From: Stenotrophomonas maltophilia
Lineage (GTDB): Bacteria > Pseudomonadota > Gammaproteobacteria > Xanthomonadales > Xanthomonadaceae
Length of the DNA stretch: 64,000 nt
Assembly (NCBI RefSeq): GCF_002138415.1
Contig: NZ_CP015612.1
Location: forward strand, 970,001 to 1,034,000
Reading direction: 5' to 3'
Shown: positions 8,599-16,473 of the stretch, piece after piece
Layout of the letters: every line of letters starts with the position of its first letter
Numbering within the stretch: the stretch's first letter is position 1
Translations under genes and position numbers: made by a program
Notes under the pieces: model-generated
The model's database searches: none
What the model was told of the DNA's origin: nothing
Seen by the model: the letters and a program-made list of their open reading frames with translations, nothing else

Positions 8599-9690
8599 AT
8601 GGTCGATCAACCCGTTCTTTACAGCGAAGCACTGGAAAACGTCGACGAAGACGAGGATCGTCTGATCGAGGAGATCGTCACGCAGATGGCCGAAGGTAAC
8701 CGTGCTGCCTATGAGCGCCATCGGCATGCCATTCGCGATGCGCATGCAAAATCGCACGCGGTCCTCAAAGGGGAGTTGTCCGTCCATTCGGACCTCCCGC
8801 CAGCACTTGCGCAGGGGATATTCCGCAGGCCCGCGACCTACGGCGTGGTGGCGCGCCTGTCCTCGGCGCCCGGCGATATCCACTCCGATGCGATCCCGGC
8901 GCCGCGCGGGTTCGCAATCAAGCTGATCGGTGTGGACGGCGAACGTCTGTCACCGCAGATCGGAGGCCGCAATCAGGATTTCCTGATGGTGAACTTCCCC
9001 GTGCTCGCCTTTGGCACCATCCCCAAGTACAAGACACTGCTGGGCGTGCTGGAGAAGAACGCACACGCGCCGGACATCTTCCAGCGGATCGTCGCCGGGC
9101 TCGCACGCGGTACCAAGGAAGCAGTGGAAGCGCTGGGCGGGACGCCCGGTGCGACGCTCGAGGGCCTGGGGCGCGACAACCACAACCCGCTGGGAGAGTC
9201 CTACCACACGCAGGGCGCCCTGCGTTTCGGCGACTACGTGGCCAAGCTTTCGCTGGTGCCAGCGTCCAACGATGTGCGCGCACTGACCGGGGTGGCCGTG
9301 GAGGATGTCGGCTTCTCGACGATGCGGGATGTGATCGAGCAGCATTTCGCGCGTCATGGCGCCGAGTACACGCTGCGGGCGCAGTTGTGCACCGACGTAG
9401 CGAAGATGCCTGTGGAGGATGCAGCCGTGCGCTGGGACGAGGATGCCTCGCCGCACATGCCGCTTGCGACGCTGCGCTTTGCCCCGCAGGCGCCCTATAC
9501 GCCCGCACGCCGGGTCTACGGCGACGACGTGTTGTCGTTCAATCCCTGGAATGGCGTGCAGGCCCATCGTCCGTTGGGCGGGATCATGCGCATCCGCCGC
9601 GCCGCGTATGAGCGTTCCAGCAGTTTCCGCCATGCCATGAACACCCAACCGCGGGTCGAGCCGGAGCATCTGGCCGATATCCCGGATTGA
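8599..9690 (+). CDS. Catalase-related haem protein
   Basis: 363 residues from ATG 8599, behind AGGAG. It shows the core of the catalase fold in its short form: AKSHAVLKGEL (where catalases carry the distal His), ATYGVVARLSSAPGDI, PRGFAIKLIGV, NQDFLMVNFPVLAFG, and the late FNPWNGVQAHRPLGGI...RRAAYE block. Members of this group are shorter than true catalases and include allene-oxide-synthase-like enzymes that act on lipid hydroperoxides; the substrate here is unknown. It is the first gene of a three-gene unit with an unknown protein and a Dyp peroxidase (24-bp and 1-bp gaps). The unit interrupts mobilisation sequence, so it looks like acquired cargo. Confidence 0.85.
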   Translation: MVDQPVLYSEALENVDEDEDRLIEEIVTQMAEGNRAAYERHRHAIRDAHAKSHAVLKGELSVHSDLPPALAQGIFRRPATYGVVARLSSAPGDIHSDAIPAPRGFAIKLIGVDGERLSPQIGGRNQDFLMVNFPVLAFGTIPKYKTLLGVLEKNAHAPDIFQRIVAGLARGTKEAVEALGGTPGATLEGLGRDNHNPLGESYHTQGALRFGDYVAKLSLVPASNDVRALTGVAVEDVGFSTMRDVIEQHFARHGAEYTLRAQLCTDVAKMPVEDAAVRWDEDASPHMPLATLRFAPQAPYTPARRVYGDDVLSFNPWNGVQAHRPLGGIMRIRRAAYERSSSFRHAMNTQPRVEPEHLADIPD

Positions 9691-9714
9691 GCCTTCCCAC
9701 GACAAGGACCCCCG

Positions 9715-10410
9715 ATGACCACGTCGAATGATCCACGCCTCGCCGATGAGACCAAGCCGGAGGAGATCCGGCGCCGTGCTGGCGAACTGGCGCAGGACTT
9801 GCCAAAGCTTGCCAGGATCGCGCTCGAAGCCTTGATCAAGCAACACAACGATGCCTACAAGGGCAGCTCCCAAAGCGCCGGTCGCGCCGGTCGGCAGTCG
9901 GGAAATGTCTCCGAGTTGTCGGCCATCGCCACGCTCAAGCCCGGTGGCGCGGATCGGCTCAAGCGCATCTTCGGCCTGACCGGGGGCAATTTCGACGGCG
10001 CGCAACGCGTGTCCACGCTTCATGACATGCGGTTTGTGTTGTTCGATGACGACACGCGGATCCTGTTCGCCACGGCCTACGATGGTGACTGGGATACCTA
10101 CATCAACGATTTCGCCACCAAGATTCCAGGCTTGATGGACCTGTTGTTCGCCAACGTGGAGGGCTGGCCTGGCATCGACAGTCCGCAGGTCAAGGATTTC
10201 ATCGCCGATCACCAGATCGACGCGGCCGGTTGGTTTGTCGCCAATCCCCAGGTCACGGTAGTGGACGTGCGCCGTTACCAACGCATGGACAAGGCGTTGC
10301 AGGCCTTCTTGGATACGATGTCCGAAAATACGCAGATGGATGCGACCACGCGTGCAGCGCTGGAGACGCTGGAGCAGGCCATCTCCGTCCCGCAGGGGGT
10401 GGATTACTGA
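9715..10410 (+). CDS. Hypothetical protein in peroxidase cassette
   Basis: 231 residues, starting 24 bp after the catalase-like gene and ending 1 bp before the Dyp peroxidase. No family name recognised. The first 80 residues are helical and polar; the middle (RVSTLHDMRFVLFDDDTRILFATAYDGDWDTYINDF) looks like a compact alpha/beta ferredoxin-like unit of the kind found in Dyp and chlorite-dismutase relatives. There is no signal peptide. Its fixed place between two haem peroxidase genes suggests it serves the same reaction or haem loading; this is inference from context. Confidence 0.75.
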   Translation: MTTSNDPRLADETKPEEIRRRAGELAQDLPKLARIALEALIKQHNDAYKGSSQSAGRAGRQSGNVSELSAIATLKPGGADRLKRIFGLTGGNFDGAQRVSTLHDMRFVLFDDDTRILFATAYDGDWDTYINDFATKIPGLMDLLFANVEGWPGIDSPQVKDFIADHQIDAAGWFVANPQVTVVDVRRYQRMDKALQAFLDTMSENTQMDATTRAALETLEQAISVPQGVDY

Positions 10411-10411
10411 C

Positions 10412-11788
10412 ATGGGCCTGCTCGCTGACCTTGCTGCCCGTTTCCGTCGTGACCGGGTGACCCTGAACCTCGATGACATCCAGGCGCTCATCCTGCGATC
10501 GCGTCCTGAGCCTTACGTCGGGATTCATGCTTTGCTGCACGTGGAACAGGCGGCCGGTGGGCGCGATCTGCTGCGCCGGCTCGCCCCGCATGTCCCCACT
10601 GCTTCCGGCTGGACCGAGGAGCTTGATACCTGGATCGGCGTGGCCATCAGTCACGAAGGGCTCAAGGCGCTTGGATTGCCGCCGTCCTCGCTGGAGAGCT
10701 TCCCCCTGTCGTTCCGGCAGGGAATGGCAGCACGCGCCGAACAGCTGCGTGACTTCGGGGAAAACGCGCCAGAGACTTGGGAGGAAGTGTTCACACCGGG
10801 CAATTGCCATATCGCCCTGACCATCTATGCGCGCGATGAAGTACATCTGGATGTTGCGGTGGACAAAGCCATGGGCGAGCTAAATGCCTGCAGTGGCGTG
10901 ACCTTGCTGGCAACGCACCGTTTCGGCGCCGACGCCGATGCCCAGAATCCATTCGGCTTCCGCGATTCGATTTCGCAGCCAACAGTGGCTGGCGCTGGCG
11001 TGGAACCACAGCCCGGGCAGCAGCGTGCGATCGCTGCGGGAGAGTTCATCCTTGGGGAAAACAGCGAAGCCGGTGCGCCGTTGCGCATGCCCCAGCCGGA
11101 CGTATTGGGGCGCAACGGCTCGTTCGTGGTGATGCGCAAGTACGAAAGCCGGGTGGGTGCGTTCAACGATTTCATGCGCATACATGCAGGCGAGGACAAG
11201 CAGGCCCAGCATGCTCTTGCCGCGAAGATGTTCGGACGCTGGCGCTCCGGCGCGCCGCTACCGCTAGCGCCGGAACGAGACGATCCCGAGCTCGGCGCCG
11301 ACCCGCAACGCAACAACGATTTCGACTACCAGCATGATGCCCTTGGTCGGATGTGCCCGCATTCGGCACATATGCGCCGCCTCAATCCGCGGGGGAGCCA
11401 GCTGACGATCCTCAGCGACGAGCACATTCATCGCATCATTCGGCGTTCGTCCACGTTTGGACCAAAGTGGAGCGATGACGTGACCGGCACCGACGATGCC
11501 AAGGCGGATCGCGGGATCTTCTTCATCTTCATCAGCGCCCGGGCCTACGACACGATCGAATTCCTGCAGCAGGAATGGATCAATCGCGGCAACTTCATCG
11601 ACCTGGGTTCTGAACGCGACCCGATCGTCGGCCTGCACGAGGAGCCCGGCAGCTTCACGATTCCCCAGTCGCCAGTGCGTCGACGCGTGGCCGATGTGAG
11701 TACCTTCAATCGCCTGCGCGGCGGCGAGTACATGTTCATGCCGTCATTGAGCGCGCTGCGCTGGATCGGCGAGGGGAAGTTCGATTGA
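10412..11788 (+). CDS. Dyp-type haem peroxidase
   Basis: 458 residues from ATG 10412. It contains the Dyp signature region FGFRDSISQP (the catalytic Asp of the GxxDG motif at residue 185; the final Gly is replaced by Ser) and the later haem-ligand region GRMCPHSAHMRRLNPR, where the proximal His and the conserved Arg are expected. The C-terminus (GGEYMFMPSLSAL) also fits the family. It should oxidise substrates with peroxide. No Tat signal is seen, so it is probably cytoplasmic or loaded into an encapsulin-like shell, but no shell gene is nearby. The gene is followed by a strong hairpin (11840-11870). Confidence 0.9.
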   Translation: MGLLADLAARFRRDRVTLNLDDIQALILRSRPEPYVGIHALLHVEQAAGGRDLLRRLAPHVPTASGWTEELDTWIGVAISHEGLKALGLPPSSLESFPLSFRQGMAARAEQLRDFGENAPETWEEVFTPGNCHIALTIYARDEVHLDVAVDKAMGELNACSGVTLLATHRFGADADAQNPFGFRDSISQPTVAGAGVEPQPGQQRAIAAGEFILGENSEAGAPLRMPQPDVLGRNGSFVVMRKYESRVGAFNDFMRIHAGEDKQAQHALAAKMFGRWRSGAPLPLAPERDDPELGADPQRNNDFDYQHDALGRMCPHSAHMRRLNPRGSQLTILSDEHIHRIIRRSSTFGPKWSDDVTGTDDAKADRGIFFIFISARAYDTIEFLQQEWINRGNFIDLGSERDPIVGLHEEPGSFTIPQSPVRRRVADVSTFNRLRGGEYMFMPSLSALRWIGEGKFD

Positions 11789-12460
11789 GCCGGCGCGGGC
11801 GCGCTGGGCGCTATGCGTGCTCGCGGGCCCTGCACTGAGAGGCCACCGTGCCCAGGCGGCACGGTGGCCTAAGCCTTGCGCCACGTCCACGCGAGCGGAC
11901 AAGCCTGCACGTTCCAGGTGCTGGTTGATCGAACTGGCCACTTTTGCGCGAACTTCCTCCACCGCCCCGGTTTTGCGATCGTCCAGTTCACGGGTTTTCG
12001 CGCCCAGCCCGGTGGGCTCCATCCGCCGGGTAGTGGCGAGGATGTGCACGTGGTGGTTGCGCTCGTCGGCGTTCTTGTCCGGGGCGTGGATGGCGAACAT
12101 GGCCGCAAAGCCGAACCGCTCCACCAGGTTGGCGGTGAGGTCGCGGGCCAGCTCGGCGCGTTGCGCGTCGGTCAGTTCGTGCGGCAGCGATACGAGGAAC
12201 TCCCGTGCCACCACGCTGTTCTTGCGCGTCTCGGCGGCTTCGGCCGCGTTCCAGAGTTGGGCCGGGTCTTGGGCCCACTCGGGGGAACCGGCCGGGGCCA
12301 GAATGCCCGAGGCCACCACGCCTTGCTTGCGGGTGTAATCGTGACGCTCGCCGGTGCGCAGGTCGGCAAGGTCCAGGCCCGCGCGATACGCCGCGCCGGC
12401 CACGGCGCTGGCGCCTTGGCTACGACTGACGGTTTTGATTTCGCAACGGTAAATGGCCAC
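11744..12460 (-). CDS. MobA/MobL relaxase, N-terminal part (truncated)
   Basis: The start codes for a clear MobA/MobL relaxase domain: MAIYRCEIKTVSRSQG, SAVAGAAYRAG, and the metal-binding triad region ERNHHVHILATTRR. Such proteins nick DNA at oriT to start mobilisation. The homology stops near residue 195 (SARVDVAQGL, nt about 11880); the remaining 45 codons are unrelated and run over the hairpin and into the Dyp gene on the other strand. The full-length protein is much longer, so this is a truncated gene whose 3' end was replaced when the peroxidase cassette arrived. Relaxase activity alone is possible but unproven. Confidence 0.75.
   Translation of the reverse strand: MAIYRCEIKTVSRSQGASAVAGAAYRAGLDLADLRTGERHDYTRKQGVVASGILAPAGSPEWAQDPAQLWNAAEAAETRKNSVVAREFLVSLPHELTDAQRAELARDLTANLVERFGFAAMFAIHAPDKNADERNHHVHILATTRRMEPTGLGAKTRELDDRKTGAVEEVRAKVASSINQHLERAGLSARVDVAQGLGHRAAWARWPLSAGPASTHSAQRARAGSIELPLADPAQRAQ
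11840..11870 (+). terminator. Hairpin after peroxidase cassette
   Basis: AGGCCACCGTGCC / CAGGC / GGCACGGTGGCCT, a perfect 13-bp stem, 52 bp after the Dyp stop. There is no U-run, so termination is likely but not certain. It also sits at the point where the relaxase homology ends. Confidence 0.55.
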
Positions 12461-12575
12461 GGGATCCCCAGATGAAAACAGCCCGCCAGTCCCCGTTTAC
12501 GGGGGCGTCCGGCGGAAGGGGCAGCGAATGCCGAAGGCGTTCGCGGGGTGTCGGGGGCGAAGCCCCTGACCGCGG

Positions 12576-12612
12576 GCAAACTCCGAAGGAGTTTGCATAA
12601 CCGCGCTCTTGT
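12576..12612. other. Candidate oriT
   Basis: GCAAACTCC / GAA / GGAGTTTGC hairpin followed at once by ATAACCGCGCTC. A hairpin then a TAA-NNGCGC nick region is the layout of IncQ/R1162-type oriT sites used by MobA-type relaxases. It lies 116 bp upstream of the divergent mobA start. Confidence 0.45.
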
Positions 12613-12843
12613 TGTTTTCTTCGGGCGCTTCGCACCCTCTGAAAACCCTTTGAGAACCGGGCTGCTCGCTGTGCTCGCTTGCCCCTGCAATCAGGGTCCC
12701 ATGCACGCAAAAACTGTCAACTTTTTAGCCAAAAGCAAAAGCCGTGCTCGCTGCTCGCTCGCGCCAGGTATTGGGGCGGTGCCCCCTTGCCTTCGGCCTG
12801 TTTTCTGGTTGCATTGGTTATCAGGGCTATTTTTGAGCGTGTC

Positions 12844-13209
12844 GTGGTAGATGTTGAGAAGCAAAAACTAAAACTCTCCAAACTGCTGGAGGTGGCTGCA
12901 AAGGAGCAAGCCAAACTCTTGCTGGCGGAGAAGCAACAGAAAGCACGGGAGGCCCGTCAGGTCGCCCGGGAGAAAGCCAAGGAGCGTGCCAAGCTGTTCC
13001 GCTCGGCCGATGCACACCGAAAAATCGTGCTGGGCGGGCTGACGATTGCCGCCGAAGCCGATGGCTGGGACCCGGCCGAAATCGTCGGGGCGCTGCTCGT
13101 GATTGGCGAGCGGATGGCCACGCACCCGAACGTGCGGGGCCAGCTCCGCGAAAAGGGTATTCAGCATCTGGAGGCGCGGGCGGCAGCCCGTGAAGGGGCG
13201 CGGTCATGA
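12844..13209 (+). CDS. TraD/MobC-like mobilisation accessory protein
   Basis: About 121 residues if the GTG at 12844 is used; the frame is open further upstream but that part has no protein character. The first half is a Lys/Glu/Ala-rich coiled coil (KLLEVAAKEQAKLLLAEKQQ). The second half (RKIVLGGLTIAAEADGW, EIVGALLVIGERM) matches the small TraD/MobC-type proteins next to MobA/MobL relaxases. Such proteins assist the relaxase at oriT. It is divergent from the relaxase across the candidate oriT. Its stop overlaps the next start (ATGA). The RBS is weak, so the start is uncertain. Confidence 0.6.
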   Translation: MVDVEKQKLKLSKLLEVAAKEQAKLLLAEKQQKAREARQVAREKAKERAKLFRSADAHRKIVLGGLTIAAEADGWDPAEIVGALLVIGERMATHPNVRGQLREKGIQHLEARAAAREGARS

Positions 13210-13417
13210 ATCGCCCCAAGACCCCCGACCCGTTGTTGGCCCGACAGATGGAAGCCCTGCGCGCCCAGTTCCTGGCCAATGCGCTGGGCCTGCCGCTGCC
13301 GTATTTCTACGCCACGTCGGATTTTCTGGCAGAGGTGAGTTGCTGGTGTCTAAGCTGCCCGATGAGCGCCAGCAGGAAGCGATGGCCGCGTTGAAGGCCA
13401 TCGCTGGAAAGGTTTAA
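13206..13417 (+). pseudogene. Small mobilisation-region gene with 1-nt frameshift
   Basis: Starts at ATG 13206, overlapping the previous stop (ATGA). The frame reads MNRPKTPDPLLARQMEAL to ATSDFLAE, then changes character at about 13334. A plausible continuation, GELLVSKLPDERQQEAM...AGKV, is in the next frame and stops at 13418. Restoring a single G in the GAGG at 13332-13335 would give one 70-residue protein. The function is unknown; by position it belongs to the mobilisation module. Confidence 0.5.
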
Positions 13418-14961
13418 GCCCGTTCCTTGGTTCGGTTGCTGGGCTTGCTGTCAGGCAGCTCAGTCAACAGGGGGCGCAAGGCGTCCAAGTTGAGCGCATA
13501 GGCCAGCACCGACAGGCCGGGAGACTTGCCGGCACCGTGCAGTTTCTCGGCGGCGGTGAATTCCCGGCTGTAAGTCGCATGGTGTTCGTCGTCCAGTTCG
13601 TGGCCGACGATTTGGGCCCTCATTTCCGAGGCGACGCCAGCGGTCTGCATCTCTTGGATGACGCTCTTGCGCAGGCTGTGGAAGCCGCGTTTGGCTTTCG
13701 GCCAATCGGCAGACAGCTTGCCCATGTAGTAGCCGAACGCTTTGGAAATCCAGTTACCGGGCCCGTTCTTGGCGTTGGTGGCGGCTTGCGGGAACAAGCG
13801 GGTATCGCCACGGTCCCGCAGCCGCTGCACGTAGTTGAGGAAGCCTAGCGCCAGCAGGTCGGCGTGGATGGGCACCACCCGTTTGGAGACATCGCTTTTA
13901 AGCCGCTGGTTCTCGCCTTCGTCGGTCACGTGGAGGACGGGCACGCCGTCGGCCTCTGCCACGTCCGTCAGCAGTAGTTGCCCGACTTCGCCGGCCCGGC
14001 CGCCGGTGTAGAGGCCCAGCAGGGCGGCCCAGCGTGTGCCGGGGGAAAGCCTGGCGACCTGCTCGGGCGCGTAGAGAGTGTGGATCTGGGGCAGGGTGAA
14101 GGCCTTGAAGCCCAGCTTTTTCCGCTGGCGCTTTTCCTTGGCCGTGTAACGCACGTGACCCTTGGCCGGGTTGTCCACGGTCGGGAAGTGGCCGGATTTG
14201 GTGGCCCAATCGAAGAAGCCGCCCGCACCGCCCAGGTAGGACTGTTTGTTGTAGATGGAGGGCGTGCTGTTGCCCTTGTCGCGCAAGTGTTGATAGAAGC
14301 GCGCCATGTCAGGCCGGCCGATGGTGTGCACCTGGTGGTTGCTGCCGATGTAGTCCACCAGCATGTTGATGGCCGTGCCCTTGATGGTCAGGGTCTTGGG
14401 GCTGGTGAACGCCTCAAGGCTTTTCAGCCATGCGTCGCGCGCCTTGCCCATGGAAATGGCTTCGGCCACAGTAGCGGCCGGAGCCGTTGGCGCAGGTGCA
14501 GCAGGTGCCGGAGAGGGGGCAGGGGGCTCGTAGCCGTCCAGCATGGCCATGAGCGGGTCCTTTTCATACATCGCTGCCAGTTCGGCATTGCGACCGCGTG
14601 GGGCCGTGGCTTGGCGGTAAAGCCGGACGTCGTCGTCGTTGTCCAGTTGCCAGCGCTCGACGATGGAGCCATCGGCGCGTTGCGTGCGTTCCAGCGTGAG
14701 TTCCGGCAGACGGCTTTTGCTCAAGCGTGCAATCAACGCGTCCACGTCGTCCTTGCTCATCCCTGTGTCCTGTATGGCGGTGAAAGCCGCAGCATAGCGG
14801 GCGGACAGCTCCAACGCGGCCAACCGTGCGGCCAGCAGGTCAGCGCCCAGCGAACGCTTGAGGAAAGCGCGTCCAACCCTTTCACGCAATGCAGAGGGAA
14901 CGCGGATGCGGAAGAGGTAACGGCCTGACGCGGCCTGCGTAAGGTAGTGAGGAAGTGCCAT
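13414..14961 (-). CDS. Tyrosine recombinase, DUF6538-type (integrase 3)
   Basis: 515 residues. The N-terminus has the DUF6538 form (YLTQAASGRYLFRIRVPSAL). A Pro/Ala-rich linker lies near residue 150, then a SAM-like core-binding domain and a catalytic domain. The catalytic domain has Arg I in YTGGRAGEVGQL, HSLRKSV (HxxR), GHE, and the nucleophile Tyr in ATYSREF. It belongs to a different subfamily from integrases 1 and 2. Its start faces tRNA-Ser core C 83 bp away, with its own paired repeats (TGTGCCC) in between. This is the usual layout of an integrase at its own att site, so it probably used the same tRNA. The catalytic residues look intact. Confidence 0.93.
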   Translation of the reverse strand: MALPHYLTQAASGRYLFRIRVPSALRERVGRAFLKRSLGADLLAARLAALELSARYAAAFTAIQDTGMSKDDVDALIARLSKSRLPELTLERTQRADGSIVERWQLDNDDDVRLYRQATAPRGRNAELAAMYEKDPLMAMLDGYEPPAPSPAPAAPAPTAPAATVAEAISMGKARDAWLKSLEAFTSPKTLTIKGTAINMLVDYIGSNHQVHTIGRPDMARFYQHLRDKGNSTPSIYNKQSYLGGAGGFFDWATKSGHFPTVDNPAKGHVRYTAKEKRQRKKLGFKAFTLPQIHTLYAPEQVARLSPGTRWAALLGLYTGGRAGEVGQLLLTDVAEADGVPVLHVTDEGENQRLKSDVSKRVVPIHADLLALGFLNYVQRLRDRGDTRLFPQAATNAKNGPGNWISKAFGYYMGKLSADWPKAKRGFHSLRKSVIQEMQTAGVASEMRAQIVGHELDDEHHATYSREFTAAEKLHGAGKSPGLSVLAYALNLDALRPLLTELPDSKPSNRTKERA

Positions 14962-14967
14962 CGGAGT

Positions 14968-14986
14968 TGTGCCCCGATTTGTGCCC
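14968..14986. promoter_or_regulatory. Paired arm-site candidate for integrase 3
   Basis: TGTGCCC at 14968 and 14980, 12 bp apart, between the integrase 3 start and core C. The spacing matches the TGGCATAC pairs of integrases 1 and 2, but the sequence differs. Confidence 0.5.
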
Positions 14987-15043
14987 TGCCCGCGATCTTT
15001 TAGCCAACAAAAAACCCCTGTAAAAACAGGGGCTTATGTAATG

Positions 15044-15058
15044 CTGGCGGAGAGAGGG
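15044..15058. other. Att-like core (site C), junction of elements 1 and 2
   Basis: CTGGCGGAGAGAGGG, identical to site B and to the tRNA-Ser 3' end over 15 bp. It is preceded by a terminator-like hairpin (CCCCTG TAAAAA CAGGGG, 15015-15032). The 130 bp to the right resemble the same stretch to the right of site B. Confidence 0.8.
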
Positions 15059-15188
15059 ACTGCTCGGGCGATGCCCAACGGGGCCCAGCCGATCTCAACC
15101 TTTGAAAATTCTAGCACGCGGTTCAGCAACTTAGCTACAGCTGCGTACCAATCGACCCCAACGACACCTAAAGGAAGCAAACATCAAA

Positions 15189-15208
15189 TGGCATACTCGA
15201 TGGCATAC
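15189..15208 (+). promoter_or_regulatory. Paired integrase arm-site candidate
   Basis: TGGCATAC at 15189 and 15201, 12 bp apart and 131 bp after core C; one base differs from the 4696 copy in the spacer. Confidence 0.55.
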
Positions 15209-15234
15209 CGGAAACAGGGGGGCCGAGGAAGGAC

Positions 15235-16473
15235 ATGGGATTGATCACGGATGCAAAGGCTCGCAGCCTGAGCCCTGGCGGTCAGGCTGTCCCGCACGGA
15301 GGCATAACTGGCCTGACGCTGCATCCGTCGCCCTCACAGAAGGGGCAGGGTAAGTGGGTGCTGCGCTACGTCAGTCCTGCCACGGGCAAGCGACGCAACG
15401 CCGGCTTGGGTGCCTACCCCGAAGTTGGGATTGCTCTGGTGGGTAAACTGGCGCGAGAAATGCGCGAGCAGATCGCGAGTGGGCAGGATCCGTTGGAGGT
15501 TAAGGCGGCTGACCACGCTAAGCCGAAGACACCGACCTTTCAGGAAGCAGCGGAGCTACTCCACGCGGAACTAAAGCCCGGGTGGAAGAATCCCAAGCAC
15601 GCACAGCAGTGGCTTAATACGCTGACTGAGTACGCGTTTCCACGGATTGGCTCCCTTCCCATCGACCAGTTGCAACCGCGGCACGTTGCGGATGTCCTCC
15701 GCCCCATCTGGCTCGACAAGGCAGAGACGGCAAGTCGCGTGAAGCAACGGCTACACGCGGTAATGGCGTGGGGTTGGGCGCACGGATTTAACCAAGCCAA
15801 CCCGGTCGATGTCGTAACACATCTGCTTCCGCTGCAGCCGGGAAAGTCTGTCCGGCAGGAGCATCAGCCAGCAATGCCCTGGGCGAAGCTTCCATCGTTC
15901 GTGAAAGCAGAACTTGCAGGAGCTGGCGAGTACGAAGTCACGCGAAATGCTTTGCTGTTCCTGATCCTGAATGCCAGTCGTTCCGGCGAGGTGCGCGGGA
16001 TGACGTGGGCGGAAGTGAACCTTCGCGCGAAGCTGTGGACGATTCCTGCTGCTCGCATGAAGGCCAAACAGCCTCATCGAGTGCCATTGTCGGAACAGTC
16101 CGTCAAGCTGCTCAGGCGCCAGGAAGGCCATCACGACGAACTTGTCTTTCCCTCTGTGCAGGCTCGTTCGGTCATGTCGGACATGACGCTCACAGCCTTG
16201 TTGCGGAGAGCGAACGCACCGAGCGACACGCCTGGGCGTATTGCGACCGCCCACGGCTTCCGCTCGAGCTTCCGCGACTGGTGCAGCGAGCAAGGCTATG
16301 CCCGTGACCTGGCAGAGCGGGCGTTGGCGCATACGGTCAAGGACAAGGTCGAGGCCGCCTACCACCGCACAGATCTCTTGGAGCAACGTCGTCCGATGAT
16401 GCAGGCCTGGGCCGACTTTGTTCACCCACCTGCAAAGAAGCCCAAGAAGGATGCCTCGCCGCATGACGCCTGA
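15235..16473 (+). CDS. P4-type tyrosine integrase (integrase 2)
   Basis: 412 residues, the same length as integrase 1 and very similar throughout. It has the DUF4102 N-terminal domain (ITDAKARSLSPGGQAV), Arg I in NASRSGEVRGMTW, HGFRSSFRDW, ALAH and the nucleophile Tyr in AAYHRTDLLEQRR. It is preceded by GAGGAAGG. It is the likely integrase of element 2 and would act at tRNA-Ser(GGA). In both elements the integrase lies at the att copy away from the intact tRNA. The accessory gene overlaps its last 11 nt. Confidence 0.95.
   Translation: MGLITDAKARSLSPGGQAVPHGGITGLTLHPSPSQKGQGKWVLRYVSPATGKRRNAGLGAYPEVGIALVGKLAREMREQIASGQDPLEVKAADHAKPKTPTFQEAAELLHAELKPGWKNPKHAQQWLNTLTEYAFPRIGSLPIDQLQPRHVADVLRPIWLDKAETASRVKQRLHAVMAWGWAHGFNQANPVDVVTHLLPLQPGKSVRQEHQPAMPWAKLPSFVKAELAGAGEYEVTRNALLFLILNASRSGEVRGMTWAEVNLRAKLWTIPAARMKAKQPHRVPLSEQSVKLLRRQEGHHDELVFPSVQARSVMSDMTLTALLRRANAPSDTPGRIATAHGFRSSFRDWCSEQGYARDLAERALAHTVKDKVEAAYHRTDLLEQRRPMMQAWADFVHPPAKKPKKDASPHDA

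Larger units (their letters stand above)
4551..15058. mobile_element. Element 1: composite, degraded integrative element at tRNA-Ser
   Basis: Bounded by tRNA-Ser cores B (4551) and C (15044). It holds a P4-type integrase at the left end, an unrelated tyrosine recombinase at the right end, a broken alpA gene, an IS5 remnant, a peroxidase cassette and a mobilisation remnant. Two different integrases facing away from the two ends, with different arm-site sequences, suggest a fusion of two elements after deletion rather than one intact unit. Confidence 0.65.

Noticed and set aside
8950..10491. A 513-codon minus-strand frame across the catalase-like and unknown genes.
   Set aside because: Antisense shadow; the plus-strand genes have domain motifs, RBSs and operon spacing.
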